A stretch of DNA of 35,060 nucleotides from AG25 sp035517615 (GCA_035517615.1 DATIYM010000005.1:1-35060), one strand, 5' to 3'; counted from the stretch's first letter, positions 23,037 to 32,459 are shown. Numbers and translations are program-made. Notes: generated by a model not told the origin, from the letters alone.

Positions 23037-24040
23037 GCGGCCTTGAGCACTGCGGGCTGCACTTCATTGATCCGCAACGCCTTCTTGTCGCAGCGAAACG
23101 CCGCCCGCCACACCAGCACCAGACGGCTCTGGTCCGGCTCGATCACGATCGTGTCGAGGTTGGCGGGTTCGACCTGGGGGGCGCCGTCCAACAGGTAGGT
23201 GACCTCGACGCGCAGCGGAGGCAGCTGAAACCGCAGCGCCCCGCTCGGCGTGACGCCCTGGACTTCGACGGGCGTTCCCGCGTGCAGATAGCGTGGGGCA
23301 ACGAGCCCCGGGGGCGCGAGCTGACAGAACCGCGGATCGAAGTCCTGCGGCAGAAATGGCGCGCGCTGCTTCTGCCACTGCTCGTCGTAGGTCCCGGCGT
23401 ACGACTTGCGTGGCTCCCAATGGGCGGATAGGGGCGAGAAACACGCCGGCGGCGGTGCGTCCTTCCAGGACCCGATCAGCGCGTTGGGGTCCTCGAGATT
23501 CGGCAGCCGCATGCCGTCGAGCGATTTCTCACCGTGCTTCGACCGAAATCCGCTTCCCACCGGATTCCGCGCCTCGCCGTACAACTCTGACTTTCCCTGA
23601 TCCACGCCTCCGTACGCTCGCTCCCAGACGAGGGGGACGGTCTCGAACGGCTCCGGCGCGGACATGATGTGGGTCGGCCCGCGCCGCTCCCATACGCGAT
23701 CGCCGAATACGCGCACCGTCTTCCGCAGCGCGCCCGCCGCGAGGGTCACGTCCATGGCCGCAGTGGGGCGGCCGCCCGGCGCGTGCGCGTTGCCGAGCAG
23801 CAGCACGTCGCTGCCGGGTTTGGTGAGGCTGATGTCCGACGGTTGCTTGATGCTCGTTTTCCCCGGCTCGCCGTGGAACTGGTCCGCGAGGACGACGGGC
23901 AGCTGCGGTTCCGCCAACGCCAGGCGCTCGCCCAGCGTGAGCGTCGCCTTCACGACGGTGAACAAGCAATCGATCCCTTGCTGATCAGGGATCAGATAGA
24001 TCATTCCGGCAAATGGAGTCGTGTTCGTGAATTGCAGCAT
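23033..24040 (-). CDS. DUF2169 T6SS effector adaptor
   Basis: A 335-residue protein starting MLQFTNTTPFAGMIYLIPDQ, the typical DUF2169 N-terminus, with TVVKATLTLGE, SDVLLLGNAHAPGGRPT, VRVFGDRVWE, FETVPLVWERAYGG, NPVGSGF and FDPRFCQLAPPGL as the family blocks. DUF2169 proteins are cytoplasmic adaptors that help load effectors or PAAR-like tips onto VgrG. It starts 4 bp after vgrG and overlaps the ketosynthase-like gene, so production is tightly coupled with spike and tip. Length is normal for the family. Confidence 0.9.
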   Translation of the reverse strand: MLQFTNTTPFAGMIYLIPDQQGIDCLFTVVKATLTLGERLALAEPQLPVVLADQFHGEPGKTSIKQPSDISLTKPGSDVLLLGNAHAPGGRPTAAMDVTLAAGALRKTVRVFGDRVWERRGPTHIMSAPEPFETVPLVWERAYGGVDQGKSELYGEARNPVGSGFRSKHGEKSLDGMRLPNLEDPNALIGSWKDAPPPACFSPLSAHWEPRKSYAGTYDEQWQKQRAPFLPQDFDPRFCQLAPPGLVAPRYLHAGTPVEVQGVTPSGALRFQLPPLRVEVTYLLDGAPQVEPANLDTIVIEPDQSRLVLVWRAAFRCDKKALRINEVQPAVLKAA

Positions 24041-24044
24041 TGCG

Positions 24045-26039
24045 TCAGTTGTTCGTGACCTTCGAGCCCTTGATGTTGACGTCCGAATCGGCCTTGACGC
24101 CGATTTTCCCCGATCCCTGGATGGTGATGTTCTTGCCCTTGATCTCGATATCGCCGCTTTTCTTCATGGTGATCGTTGCATCGCCAGTCTTGAGGGTGAT
24201 GCTGTCGGCGACATCGATGGTCAACGTCTTTCCGACGCTCAGCTTGTCGTCCTTCCCTACGCTCTGAGTGCGGCTCTCACCGATCGAGACCTCCTCGTCC
24301 TTCGTGACCGAGTCGCTCCGTTTCCCGCTGATGTCGATGGTCTCGTCTTTCGTGACGGAGAGTGACCGGGTACCGCTGATCGAGACGCTCTCGTTGCCGT
24401 TGACGGTTTCCGACCTGTTCTTGTCGACCGTGATCGACTCGTTGCCTCCGACGCTCTCCGTTCGATCCTTGCCGATCTTGATGGTTTCGTTATTCCCAAC
24501 CGATTCGGTCCGATCGTGCTCGATCGTCACCTGCATGTCCTTCTCGGCGTGGACGACGACCTGCTCGCTCCCCTTCTTGTCCTCGAACCGGATCTCGTTG
24601 AAGTTGTCGGAGCCGCCGCTCTTCGAGCTGCGCGACTTGACGCCGCTCTGGGTCTGATCGCCCGGGAGCGCATAGGGCGGCATCTGATCGGCATTGTAGA
24701 CGCGGCCCGTGATGATCGGCTGGTCGGGATCGCCCTCGAGGAAATCCACGATCACTTCCTGCCCCATCCGGGGAATCTGGATGAATCCCCAGTTCTTCCC
24801 GGCCCAGGACGTGGCCACGCGAACCCAGCACGAGCTGTTCTCGTCCTTCTTGCCGTTACGATCCCAGTGAAACTGCACCCGCACGCGACCGTGCTTGTCG
24901 GTCCAGATCTCCTCGCCCGACTTCCCGACGACGACGGCGGTCTGGGATCCACGGACCAGCGGTTTTTCGGTGACGGACGGGGGCCGGAACGGGACTTTGT
25001 GCGGGATCGCGAGAAATGCGTTGTGGTACTCGAACGCGCCGCCCGTGCCGCCGCCGAAGTTGCCGCCCGTCCCCGCATGCTTCACGCGCCACAACAGATA
25101 GGTCTGGTTCAAGGCGCCCCGAAAGTGCTCTTTCAAGTCGAACCGGCCGCCGCTCACGAAGGCGCGGCAGGTGCTGTTGCCGTGCGCGACCTGCGCCCAC
25201 TGTTCGCGCCCTTCGAGCGCCACCCGCGCGTAGCGATCCCCCGCCTCCGGCTTCGTGAAGCCGCCGGGATAATCGTACACCTCCGCGGGTCCGTGACCCG
25301 AGACCGAGCTTTCGAGCGTGGTATTCGGCTGGAGATAGTCGTAGTCGCGCAGCGTGACCTTTCCCGCGTGTACGGCGTGCTCGTGCTCGAACGCGAGCAC
25401 GACATCTTCCTTTTGCCACGATCCCGCGGCCGCGGCCATGCGCGCGGACGACTGACCGGAACAGGGTTGGAAGGCGCTGTTCGCATCGGCCAGCATCAGC
25501 GTGTGCTTGTCCTTCGTGTGCTGGAAGAAGTAAAAGATTCCTTCCTGCTCGAGCAGCCGCGACACGAAATCGAGCGGGGTTTCGCGATACTGGACGCAAA
25601 ACTCCCGCTTCGGATAGCTCTTCGTGCATTTGATCTGAAAGTCGCTGAATCCCTGCGCCTTGAAGACCGCCTCGACGATCTCCGGGACCGACTGGTTTTG
25701 AAAGATCTTGCAGTCCTGCGACAACGATAGAAACCATAGCCAGGGCACGATCTCGGCCCGGTAGGCCGTGAGCTCGCCGAGGCGGTTGAGCTGGATGAAT
25801 CTCGCGATCAGGCCGTGAATGACCCGCTCTCCCCCCCCGGGAAGATTGAGATGGATCGATGCGGGCTTGCGGAGCAGCTGCTCGCCGTCCACGCCGGGAT
25901 CTTCGGAGAACAGCTCCAGCGTGAAATGAAACGGCTGAGAGATCGCCTCTTCACCGGCGAAACTCCCGAGCAGGAGTTTGTCCGTGCCCAGGGTCGTCTC
26001 GACCCGCAGCGGGCGGTTAGCCTGAGAGTACTTCGCCAC
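24045..26039 (-). CDS. vgrG: VgrG spike protein (TssI)
   Basis: A 664-residue VgrG. The start is GTG 26039 with GAGG five bases upstream. The gp27-like base (1-370) includes FSEDPGVDGEQLLRKPASIH, YRETPLDFVSRLLEQEGIFY and YDYPGGF. The gp5-like OB domain and needle contain EIWTDKHGRVRVQFHWDR, SCWVRVATSWAGKNWGFIQI and GQEVIVDFLEGDPDQPI. From about residue 500 the needle consists of repeats of roughly 14 residues such as RTESVGGNESITVDKNR, ending in IKGKNITIQGSGKIGVK. There is no extra toxin domain at the C-terminus, so it is a structural spike expected to carry separate cargo. It sits between a candidate effector gene and the DUF2169 adaptor. Confidence 0.96.
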   Translation of the reverse strand: MAKYSQANRPLRVETTLGTDKLLLGSFAGEEAISQPFHFTLELFSEDPGVDGEQLLRKPASIHLNLPGGGERVIHGLIARFIQLNRLGELTAYRAEIVPWLWFLSLSQDCKIFQNQSVPEIVEAVFKAQGFSDFQIKCTKSYPKREFCVQYRETPLDFVSRLLEQEGIFYFFQHTKDKHTLMLADANSAFQPCSGQSSARMAAAAGSWQKEDVVLAFEHEHAVHAGKVTLRDYDYLQPNTTLESSVSGHGPAEVYDYPGGFTKPEAGDRYARVALEGREQWAQVAHGNSTCRAFVSGGRFDLKEHFRGALNQTYLLWRVKHAGTGGNFGGGTGGAFEYHNAFLAIPHKVPFRPPSVTEKPLVRGSQTAVVVGKSGEEIWTDKHGRVRVQFHWDRNGKKDENSSCWVRVATSWAGKNWGFIQIPRMGQEVIVDFLEGDPDQPIITGRVYNADQMPPYALPGDQTQSGVKSRSSKSGGSDNFNEIRFEDKKGSEQVVVHAEKDMQVTIEHDRTESVGNNETIKIGKDRTESVGGNESITVDKNRSETVNGNESVSISGTRSLSVTKDETIDISGKRSDSVTKDEEVSIGESRTQSVGKDDKLSVGKTLTIDVADSITLKTGDATITMKKSGDIEIKGKNITIQGSGKIGVKADSDVNIKGSKVTNN

Positions 26040-26045
26040 GATTCC

Positions 26046-26900
26046 TCACTGCGGCCGTAAAGGGTACGCCAAGTCCCGGTGCTGCTCCTGATTCACCATG
26101 CGAGCGACCGTGTTCACGGCCAGGGCGACATCGGCCCAGGCGATTTTCGCCCCGCTCAGCTGGTGCATGAACTGGTCATGCTTGGTCTTGAAGCGAACCC
26201 AGGACATCGTGTCCTCGGACTCGGGTGTGTACGTGTCCAACTCGATGCCCATCTGCGCGCGCGCCGCGTCGCGCAGGCAGCGGATCTGCGCACACTCGGA
26301 AGCGGCCATTTCCACCGCGACCGCCCCGCGCGGTCCCGCCACCATCACCTTGATATTGGCCGTCACGCCCGCGACGGCGACCACCTGCTCCTGGGAGAGT
26401 CTCGGAGCGAGCCCGTGCGCCACGTCCTTCAGCGTGGCGTACAGATCGGCGACGAACGCCCTAAACAGCCCGGGGCGCACGTGGATCAGGTCGGGGTCGT
26501 TCAGGTCGCCTGCGTGGCCGAACCCCGTGTCGTACATCCGCGTCTCATTGCCGATCATGGAGTGCGCGTACGTATCGCCGAAACGGTGCAGCAGAAATCC
26601 AAACTCCAAGGTTCCTGGTGTCGTGGACCGGAGCGCCGCTTTCGTCAGATTCCGTTCGGTCTCGGACGCTCCACCGGTGAGCGAGTGCAGCGCCCGTTGA
26701 ATCAAGTCGCGTTCACACGTGACCCAATTGACCATGCCGCCCTGCGCGGTGACACGGCTTTCTTCTTGAAATTTGGCGTCGAGCGCGTTCACCTCATCCG
26801 GCATCTGCGCGAACACGGCATTCCGGAGCGCGATCGTGGGGTCGAACCCGACCGCCAACGACGTGAAGTACGCGGTGTAGTAGTGCCCCGGCTCGCGCAT
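26046..26900 (-). CDS. Phospholipase C-like / DUF6765-like protein, candidate T6SS effector
   Basis: A 284-residue protein without signal peptide. The N-terminus GHYYTAYFTSLAVGF (His6) with FAQMPDEVNALDA (Asp35), the central LLHRFGDTYAHSMI (H105, D109, H113) and FGHAGDLNDPDLIH (H129, H140) give the His/Asp pattern of the zinc phospholipase C / S1-P1 nuclease-like superfamily, to which DUF6765 belongs. The second half is helical and less conserved. It lies 6 bp after clpV and 6 bp before vgrG, a position often used by cargo genes. A lipase or nuclease effector is therefore plausible, but a structural accessory is possible and there is no clear immunity gene directly beside it. Confidence 0.65.
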   Translation of the reverse strand: MREPGHYYTAYFTSLAVGFDPTIALRNAVFAQMPDEVNALDAKFQEESRVTAQGGMVNWVTCERDLIQRALHSLTGGASETERNLTKAALRSTTPGTLEFGFLLHRFGDTYAHSMIGNETRMYDTGFGHAGDLNDPDLIHVRPGLFRAFVADLYATLKDVAHGLAPRLSQEQVVAVAGVTANIKVMVAGPRGAVAVEMAASECAQIRCLRDAARAQMGIELDTYTPESEDTMSWVRFKTKHDQFMHQLSGAKIAWADVALAVNTVARMVNQEQHRDLAYPLRPQ

Positions 26901-26906
26901 ACGGCG

Positions 26907-29594
26907 TCAGGTTGCGGCGACCGCTTGCGGCGCGCGAGCACCGCCGTTCTCGCCGGCATAGGTAAATCCTCCGCCCTCGCCCACGGCAACGCGGATCGCG
27001 CCGGTCTGCGCCCCCTCGGCGAATGACGCGAGCAGCAGCCGCGACATCTCGGGCAGCAGCGTATTCGTCAGGATGTTGTCCACGTTGCGCGCGCCGCTCT
27101 CCACCTCGGTGCAGCGCGCGGCGATCGCGTCCACCACCGCGTCGTCATACCGCAGGTCGATGCGATGGGTCTCCTTCAAGCGGCGCTCCACCTTCCCGAG
27201 CTTGAGCCGGATGATCCGCTTCAGTGACTCGTCCCGGATCGGGAAGTAGGGAATGATCACCGTCCGGCCGAGAAACGCCGGCTTGAAGATCTTGTCCAGC
27301 TCGGGTTTGAGAGCCTTGGCGAGTCCATCCGCTCCGGGCATCGTTTCGGGATCGGCGCACAGTTTCATCAGCGTCTCCGTCCCGGCATTGGTCGTCAGGA
27401 TGATGACGTTGTTCTTGAAGTCGATCTGCCGCCCCTCGCCGTCTTCCATGATGCCCTTGTCGAACACTTGATAGAACAGCTCCAGCACGTCGGGGTGCGC
27501 CTTCTCGACTTCGTCGAGCAACACGACCGAGTACGGCCGCCGCCGGACCGCCTCCGTCAGGACGCCGCCTTCGCCGTAGCCCACGTAGCCCGGCGGCGAG
27601 CCCTTCAGCGTCGATACCGTGTGGGGCTCCTGGAACTCGGACATGTTGATGGTGATGAGATTGCGCTCCCCGCCGTACAGCAGGTCGGAGACGGCGAGCG
27701 CCGTCTCCGTCTTGCCCACGCCGCTCGGACCCACGAGCAGGAAGACGCCGACCGGCTTGTTCGGGTCCTCGATTCCCGCACGCGAGGTCCGGATGCGGCG
27801 ACTGATGGCCTCGAGGGCGTAGGCCTGCCCGATGACCCGCGCCTCGAGGTGCCGCTCGAGGCTCAGGACGACCTGCGCGTCGTCGCGCAGCATCTTGCCG
27901 ACCGGGATGCCGGTCCATCCCGAAATGACCTGGCCCACGAGCATCGAGTCCACGACGACGGGCACGAGCGGATCGTTGCCTTGCACCTGGGCGAGCTCTG
28001 CGCCGAGCTGGTTCAGCTCACGCCGCAGTGCCGGCGCATCGAGGCCTTTCCCATTGCCCTCGTTCGTCGCATCCGCGACGGCCTCGAGGTTCTCGCGGAT
28101 TTCCCGCATGCGTGCGACGTGCGTGCGCTCCTGTTCCCACCGCGCTTTCAGCGTCGCAACGCGCTGCTCCGCTTCGGTGCGCAACGAGGCGAGCTCGGCC
28201 AGGCGGGCCGCGTGATCCGTTCCGACCGCCGTCTCGCGCTCGAGCACGCGGGTCTGGACCGCAATGTCCTCCACCGCGCGCATCGCGTTCTCGAGCGAGG
28301 CGGGTATGGCGTTCTGGCCGAGCGAGAGCCGCGCGCAGGCGGTATCGAGCACGCTGACGGCCTTGTCCGGCAGCTGCCGCTCGGGCAGGTAGCGATGCGA
28401 CAGGCGGACGCCGGCCTCCATGGCCTCGTCCAAAATGCGGACCTTGTGATGGCGCTCGAGAGCTGGCACCACGGCCCGCATCATTTGCGAGCAGGTCGCC
28501 TCGGACGGCTCTTCGACCTTGATGAGCTGAAAGCGGCGGGCGAGCGCCGGATCCTTTTCGAAATATTTCTTGTACTCGGACCATGTCGTGGCCGCGATCG
28601 TGCGGAGCTCGCCGCGCGCGAGCGCGGGCTTGAGCAGGTTCGCGGCATCGCCCTGTCCCGCCGCGCCGCCCGCGCCGATCATGGTGTGCGCCTCGTCGAT
28701 GAACAGAATGATCGGCGTGGCAGACGACTTCACTTCTTCGATCAACCCCTTGAGCCGGTTCTCGAACTCCCCTTTCACGCCGGCTCCCGCCTGGAGCAGC
28801 GCGAGGTCGAGCGCGTGCAGGCTCACATTGCGCAGCACGGGGGGGACCTCGCCCTGCGCGATGCGCATGGCGAAGCCTTCGACCACCGCCGTCTTTCCCA
28901 CGCCCGCTTCGCCGACCAGGATCGGATTGTTCTGGCGCCGGCGCGTGAGAATGTCCACGACCTGGCGAACCTCCCAGTCGCGTCCCAGCACCGCGTCGAG
29001 ATGCCCCTCACGCGCCCGCTTGGTCAGATTCACCGTGTACTGATCGAGGTTCGGCGTCTTGCCGCCGGCCGCGCGCGGCGCGGCATCGCCCAACTCGCGG
29101 CCTTCACCCGACGTGACGTCCTCCGCCGAGTTCTCGACGATCGCGGCGAAATCCTTGTGCAGACTCTCGGCCGAGATCTTCGTCAGCTCACGACTCATCT
29201 CCTCGGTCAGGCGGCGTAGCTCGTCTTCGCTCACCAGCGCGAGCAGGGTATGGCCCGTCCGGATCGCCGTCGCGCCGTAGTCGACCGATGCGGTGAGCCA
29301 CGCCTCCGACATCATCCTGGTGAGGCTCGGGCTCAGGGTCGGGTTCCGCGCGTTGCCGGACTTGAGCTTGTCGAGGCTCCGCGTCAGATCCGCCGCGAGC
29401 CGGGAACGATTGATTTCGTAGTGCTTGAGGATGTAGGCGAAGTCCGAGTCCGACGTGTCGAGCAGTTTCATCAGAAAATGCTCGATCTCGACGTCATAGT
29501 GCGTGCGGGCCAGGCACAGTCCCGCAGCCGCTTCCAGCGCGTTCCGTGTCTGGGCGTTCAGCTTGCCGATCAAGCCTCGAAGGTTCACGGTCAT
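26907..29594 (-). CDS. clpV: T6SS sheath-recycling AAA+ ATPase ClpV (TssH)
   Basis: An 895-residue ClpB-type double AAA+ protein. An N-domain with two Clp-N repeats (1-160) is followed by AAA-1 with Walker A GEAGVGKT (228-235) and Walker B ILFIDEAH, a coiled-coil middle domain (RTEAEQRVATLKARWEQER), and AAA-2 with GPSGVGKT and VVLLDEVEKAHPDV. Both ATP sites look intact. ClpV disassembles the contracted TssB/TssC sheath. The C-terminal tail of about 30 Gly/Ala-rich residues (GEGGGFTYAGENGG) is longer than usual. It begins 13 bp after tssG. A TagJ protein, a known ClpV partner in some systems, is encoded at the other end of the module. Confidence 0.96.
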   Translation of the reverse strand: MTVNLRGLIGKLNAQTRNALEAAAGLCLARTHYDVEIEHFLMKLLDTSDSDFAYILKHYEINRSRLAADLTRSLDKLKSGNARNPTLSPSLTRMMSEAWLTASVDYGATAIRTGHTLLALVSEDELRRLTEEMSRELTKISAESLHKDFAAIVENSAEDVTSGEGRELGDAAPRAAGGKTPNLDQYTVNLTKRAREGHLDAVLGRDWEVRQVVDILTRRRQNNPILVGEAGVGKTAVVEGFAMRIAQGEVPPVLRNVSLHALDLALLQAGAGVKGEFENRLKGLIEEVKSSATPIILFIDEAHTMIGAGGAAGQGDAANLLKPALARGELRTIAATTWSEYKKYFEKDPALARRFQLIKVEEPSEATCSQMMRAVVPALERHHKVRILDEAMEAGVRLSHRYLPERQLPDKAVSVLDTACARLSLGQNAIPASLENAMRAVEDIAVQTRVLERETAVGTDHAARLAELASLRTEAEQRVATLKARWEQERTHVARMREIRENLEAVADATNEGNGKGLDAPALRRELNQLGAELAQVQGNDPLVPVVVDSMLVGQVISGWTGIPVGKMLRDDAQVVLSLERHLEARVIGQAYALEAISRRIRTSRAGIEDPNKPVGVFLLVGPSGVGKTETALAVSDLLYGGERNLITINMSEFQEPHTVSTLKGSPPGYVGYGEGGVLTEAVRRRPYSVVLLDEVEKAHPDVLELFYQVFDKGIMEDGEGRQIDFKNNVIILTTNAGTETLMKLCADPETMPGADGLAKALKPELDKIFKPAFLGRTVIIPYFPIRDESLKRIIRLKLGKVERRLKETHRIDLRYDDAVVDAIAARCTEVESGARNVDNILTNTLLPEMSRLLLASFAEGAQTGAIRVAVGEGGGFTYAGENGGARAPQAVAAT

Positions 29595-29607
29595 GGCGTG
29601 CTCGCTA

Positions 29608-30630
29608 TCAAAGCGTCAGAATCGTTTGGTCCGCGTCGTGCGCGAACGGCTTGGTGCCGAGCCAGGTGCTCCAACCGAGCGGCGGCGACTGCGCGTCATC
29701 GCCACCCAGTACGCAGCGGGGAACATCCTGGCGGGCGAGAAGCAGCTGGACGTCGAAGTCGAACTGATCGTGCGAGAAGAACCGGACGATCGAGCGCAGC
29801 GTTTCGTGCGCGCTCCCGCCCGGAAGAAAGCGCTGATACTGCTCCCGCGTGAGCGGGCCGAGCCGGATCCGGACCCGCGCCTGCTGATCCCAGATCTCAT
29901 CGCCTACGACCGCGCCGAGCCCGACCTGGTCCGCGGCGCCCATCTCTTCACCCTCTCCCAGCGTGCACTGGCTGCTCGCGGCCAGCCCGTACCAGCCGCC
30001 GACGAACTGCTCGACCTCGACGGGGACGTCGAGATAGTCCTCGAGCATGTGCTGCAGCGCCACCGCCGAGCGCGGTTGCGGCGCGAGTAACCCGCCGTAG
30101 TACAGGAGCGACTCGTCGGGAACGGGCGACTTGTTCCGGAAGGCGTTCAGCCCCAGGCCGATGAAGTCCCGCAGATGCTCGGTCACGGCGTCCCGCCGGT
30201 TCTGCTCGTATACCGCGGTGAAGTGGTACTTCTCCCACGCGCGATAGAACAGCGACAAAAGCCGGTGCTGGAAGATGTCGAGGAAATCGCGCAGTCCGCG
30301 GTCGCGCGCGCGCCCGCGTTCGGCGGTCAAGAGGGTCAGGTGATACGGCAGGACGCCGAGCGGGCCGATCAGCCCGAAGAAATTCACCACCAGCCGCGCG
30401 GGCCGGTCGCCCGGAAGATCGATCGCGTAAATCTCGCTGGCGGGAAACGCGATCGCGGGCCGGGCGGAAAAATGTGCGATCTCGGCTGCGGGGTCGCCGA
30501 AGCCGCCCACCGCGCGCCGGCCGGAATAGAGACGGCCCAACAGCCGCACGGCCTGGAAGAACTCGAAGCTCGCTGCGTCGATGGTCAGCGCGCCGGCCAA
30601 CTCCGCTTCCGCTAGACGAGCGTCTTCCAT
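29608..30630 (-). CDS. tssG: T6SS baseplate protein TssG
   Basis: A 340-residue protein starting at ATG 30630, which lies inside the tssF end (19-bp overlap). The frame is open to 31008, but that part is a shadow of tssF. Family blocks are FEFFQAVRLLGRLYSG, FSARPAIAFPASEI, VNFFGLIGPLGVLPYHLT, DRGLRDFLDIFQHRLLSLFY, FIGLGLNAFRNKSPVPD and FLPGGSAHETLRSIVRFF, all typical of TssG (ImpH/VasB). It forms the baseplate wedge with TssE, TssF and TssK. Translational coupling with tssF is expected from the overlap. Confidence 0.95.
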   Translation of the reverse strand: MEDARLAEAELAGALTIDAASFEFFQAVRLLGRLYSGRRAVGGFGDPAAEIAHFSARPAIAFPASEIYAIDLPGDRPARLVVNFFGLIGPLGVLPYHLTLLTAERGRARDRGLRDFLDIFQHRLLSLFYRAWEKYHFTAVYEQNRRDAVTEHLRDFIGLGLNAFRNKSPVPDESLLYYGGLLAPQPRSAVALQHMLEDYLDVPVEVEQFVGGWYGLAASSQCTLGEGEEMGAADQVGLGAVVGDEIWDQQARVRIRLGPLTREQYQRFLPGGSAHETLRSIVRFFSHDQFDFDVQLLLARQDVPRCVLGGDDAQSPPLGWSTWLGTKPFAHDADQTILTL

Positions 30631-32459
30631 CCCGCCCTCGGAGGCCACTCGCGCATCGTCTCCCGCCGTTGCGGGGTGCGCGCAGCCAGGATGCAGAAGC
30701 TGTTCAGGGCGGTGTACAGCCCGAGAAACCGCTCCAGCACGCTGGCGAAGAGATAGGCACTTCCCCCCGCGAACTGATCTTCGTCGAGGGTGACCCGTAC
30801 GCGATGCCCGCGCGCGAAGCTCAAACCGTGCTCGCCCGTGATCCGGGTATAGCACGGCTCGCTCTTCACGTCGAGCAGCCCCTGAATCTGCTTCTCGCCC
30901 GCCAGCGTGTCGCCGAAGTTGTGCAGCCGGAGCAGCTCCTGGAGTGCTTCCGCCCCTCCGTCGACGAGCGAGAGATAGTTCAGCGATAGCTGCGAGATCA
31001 GCCGCCACAGCTGCGGCTTGCCGAGCACGGGCGGAATCACCGGAGTCGGTTTGAGGAGCGCGACGATGCGTTCCAGAGGCCCGCCGCCCGGCAGCGTGAA
31101 GTCCCCCATCTCGTCGCCGAACGGCAAGCGGCTGGGGAGGTCGCCGTTGAAACAGGTGACGCGGGCCGTGGCCGTCTCGAACGGAGGCCGCGCCGGTCGT
31201 CCGGAGAAGTCGGCGAAGGTGAGAAACAGGTCCGTGTCACCCTCCTGACCGAATTCGCTCGGCCGGGGACGGGCGTACCAGAACGTCGACGGCTTCGTGC
31301 CGTCGGTCGCATGCCGGAAGGAATACAGCGGCTCGAACCTGAGCGCCTCGGACGCTCCCGGCCGGGCGGCCACCACCTCATCGATCGCATAGATTCGCGT
31401 GCTCTCGCGGCGACGCGCGTCGGCGATGACGGGGTGCTCGAAGCGCGTCGGCAGCAGCTCGATCGGCTCCGAATCCTGGGTGAACAGGTTCACGATGGGC
31501 GTGCAGCCCAGCAGGAACGTGCGTTGCGAGACGCCCGCTTCGAGGACCGGCCGCCGTTCGGCGCGCTCGAAGCTCGACAGGAGGAAAATCACCTCCGCGT
31601 TCGCTCCGAACCCGGCGCTGCGCACCTGATCGAAGCCGTCGAGGTCGAGGAAGAGTAGCTTCTCGGGAAACGTGAAATATTCCTGGAGCAGTCGATACGC
31701 GACCATCGCGCGCCGCGGGATCGGCAGCATCCCCTCGTCCGGCCCAAACCCCACAGGCCTCAGGGCGCTCGACGGGAGCACGATCGTGCTCCGCTTCGGT
31801 CCGGCGCCGGGGCGCGAATCGCGGATCAGGATTTGCACGCAGTTGTTGCACAGCACCTCGTACAGCGTCGAAACCAGCGTTCCTTCGCCGTTGAGATACA
31901 GCCGCAGCGTATTCAGCTCCAACTTGTCGAATGTCACGTCCGGGAAGCAGCGCAGCTCGAGCCGTACGGCCGCCGCCGCCTTTCCCGGCGCGATGGGTGG
32001 CTGCAACTGGTCGGGGGCACGCCACTGCGCCGTCACCACGGACAACGGCCACAAGGTGGTGTCGTAGCAGGTTCGGAACTTGCACGGCGTGCCGGCGACG
32101 GGACGTGAATACAGCGTCGATTCGCGCGGGATCCTGAGACCGGTGGTGAGCTTCCCCTGCTCGGGATCGAGAAAAAACTCGACGATCGACATCGAGGGCG
32201 TCGGCCGCAGATAATGCGGATACAGAATGGAGAGCAGCGCATCGCTGATCTCCGGCAGGTCGTCCTCGAGCTTGAGGTGGATGCGTGCGGCCAGAAACGC
32301 AAAGCCCTCGAGCAGGCGCTCGACGTGCGGGTCCTCGCATTTGGTCGGCTCGAGCAGCAGGCGCGAGGCGACCTTCGGATATTTTTCCGCGAACGCCGCG
32401 CCCATCCGGCGCAGATACGCCAATTCCTGCTCGTAATAGAAGAGCAGCTCATCGCGCAT
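30612..32459 (-). CDS. tssF: T6SS baseplate protein TssF
   Basis: A 615-residue protein opening MRDELLFYYEQELAYLRRMG, the characteristic TssF (ImpG/VasA) start, followed by FAEKYPKVASRLLLEP, HVERLLEGFAFLAARIH, LEDDLPEISDALLSILYPHY and RPTPSMSIVEF. Length is normal. TssF pairs with TssG in the baseplate wedge that seats the VgrG spike. The start overlaps the tssE end by 11 bp and the end overlaps tssG, so the three are translationally coupled. Confidence 0.97.
   Translation of the reverse strand: MRDELLFYYEQELAYLRRMGAAFAEKYPKVASRLLLEPTKCEDPHVERLLEGFAFLAARIHLKLEDDLPEISDALLSILYPHYLRPTPSMSIVEFFLDPEQGKLTTGLRIPRESTLYSRPVAGTPCKFRTCYDTTLWPLSVVTAQWRAPDQLQPPIAPGKAAAAVRLELRCFPDVTFDKLELNTLRLYLNGEGTLVSTLYEVLCNNCVQILIRDSRPGAGPKRSTIVLPSSALRPVGFGPDEGMLPIPRRAMVAYRLLQEYFTFPEKLLFLDLDGFDQVRSAGFGANAEVIFLLSSFERAERRPVLEAGVSQRTFLLGCTPIVNLFTQDSEPIELLPTRFEHPVIADARRRESTRIYAIDEVVAARPGASEALRFEPLYSFRHATDGTKPSTFWYARPRPSEFGQEGDTDLFLTFADFSGRPARPPFETATARVTCFNGDLPSRLPFGDEMGDFTLPGGGPLERIVALLKPTPVIPPVLGKPQLWRLISQLSLNYLSLVDGGAEALQELLRLHNFGDTLAGEKQIQGLLDVKSEPCYTRITGEHGLSFARGHRVRVTLDEDQFAGGSAYLFASVLERFLGLYTALNSFCILAARTPQRRETMREWPPRAGWKTLV

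Noticed and set aside
24045..24600. Toxin domain at the VgrG C-terminus
   Set aside because: The C-terminal part is only needle repeats ending in IKGSKV-type strands; no catalytic motif is present.
27468..29219. 583-residue plus-strand ORF opposite clpV
   Set aside because: It is the antisense shadow of a highly conserved ATPase gene in GC-rich DNA; its translation is Arg/His/Asp-rich with no domain.
30631..31008. TssG starting at 31008
   Set aside because: The added residues are an out-of-frame reading of tssF; TssG similarity begins at the ATG at 30630.
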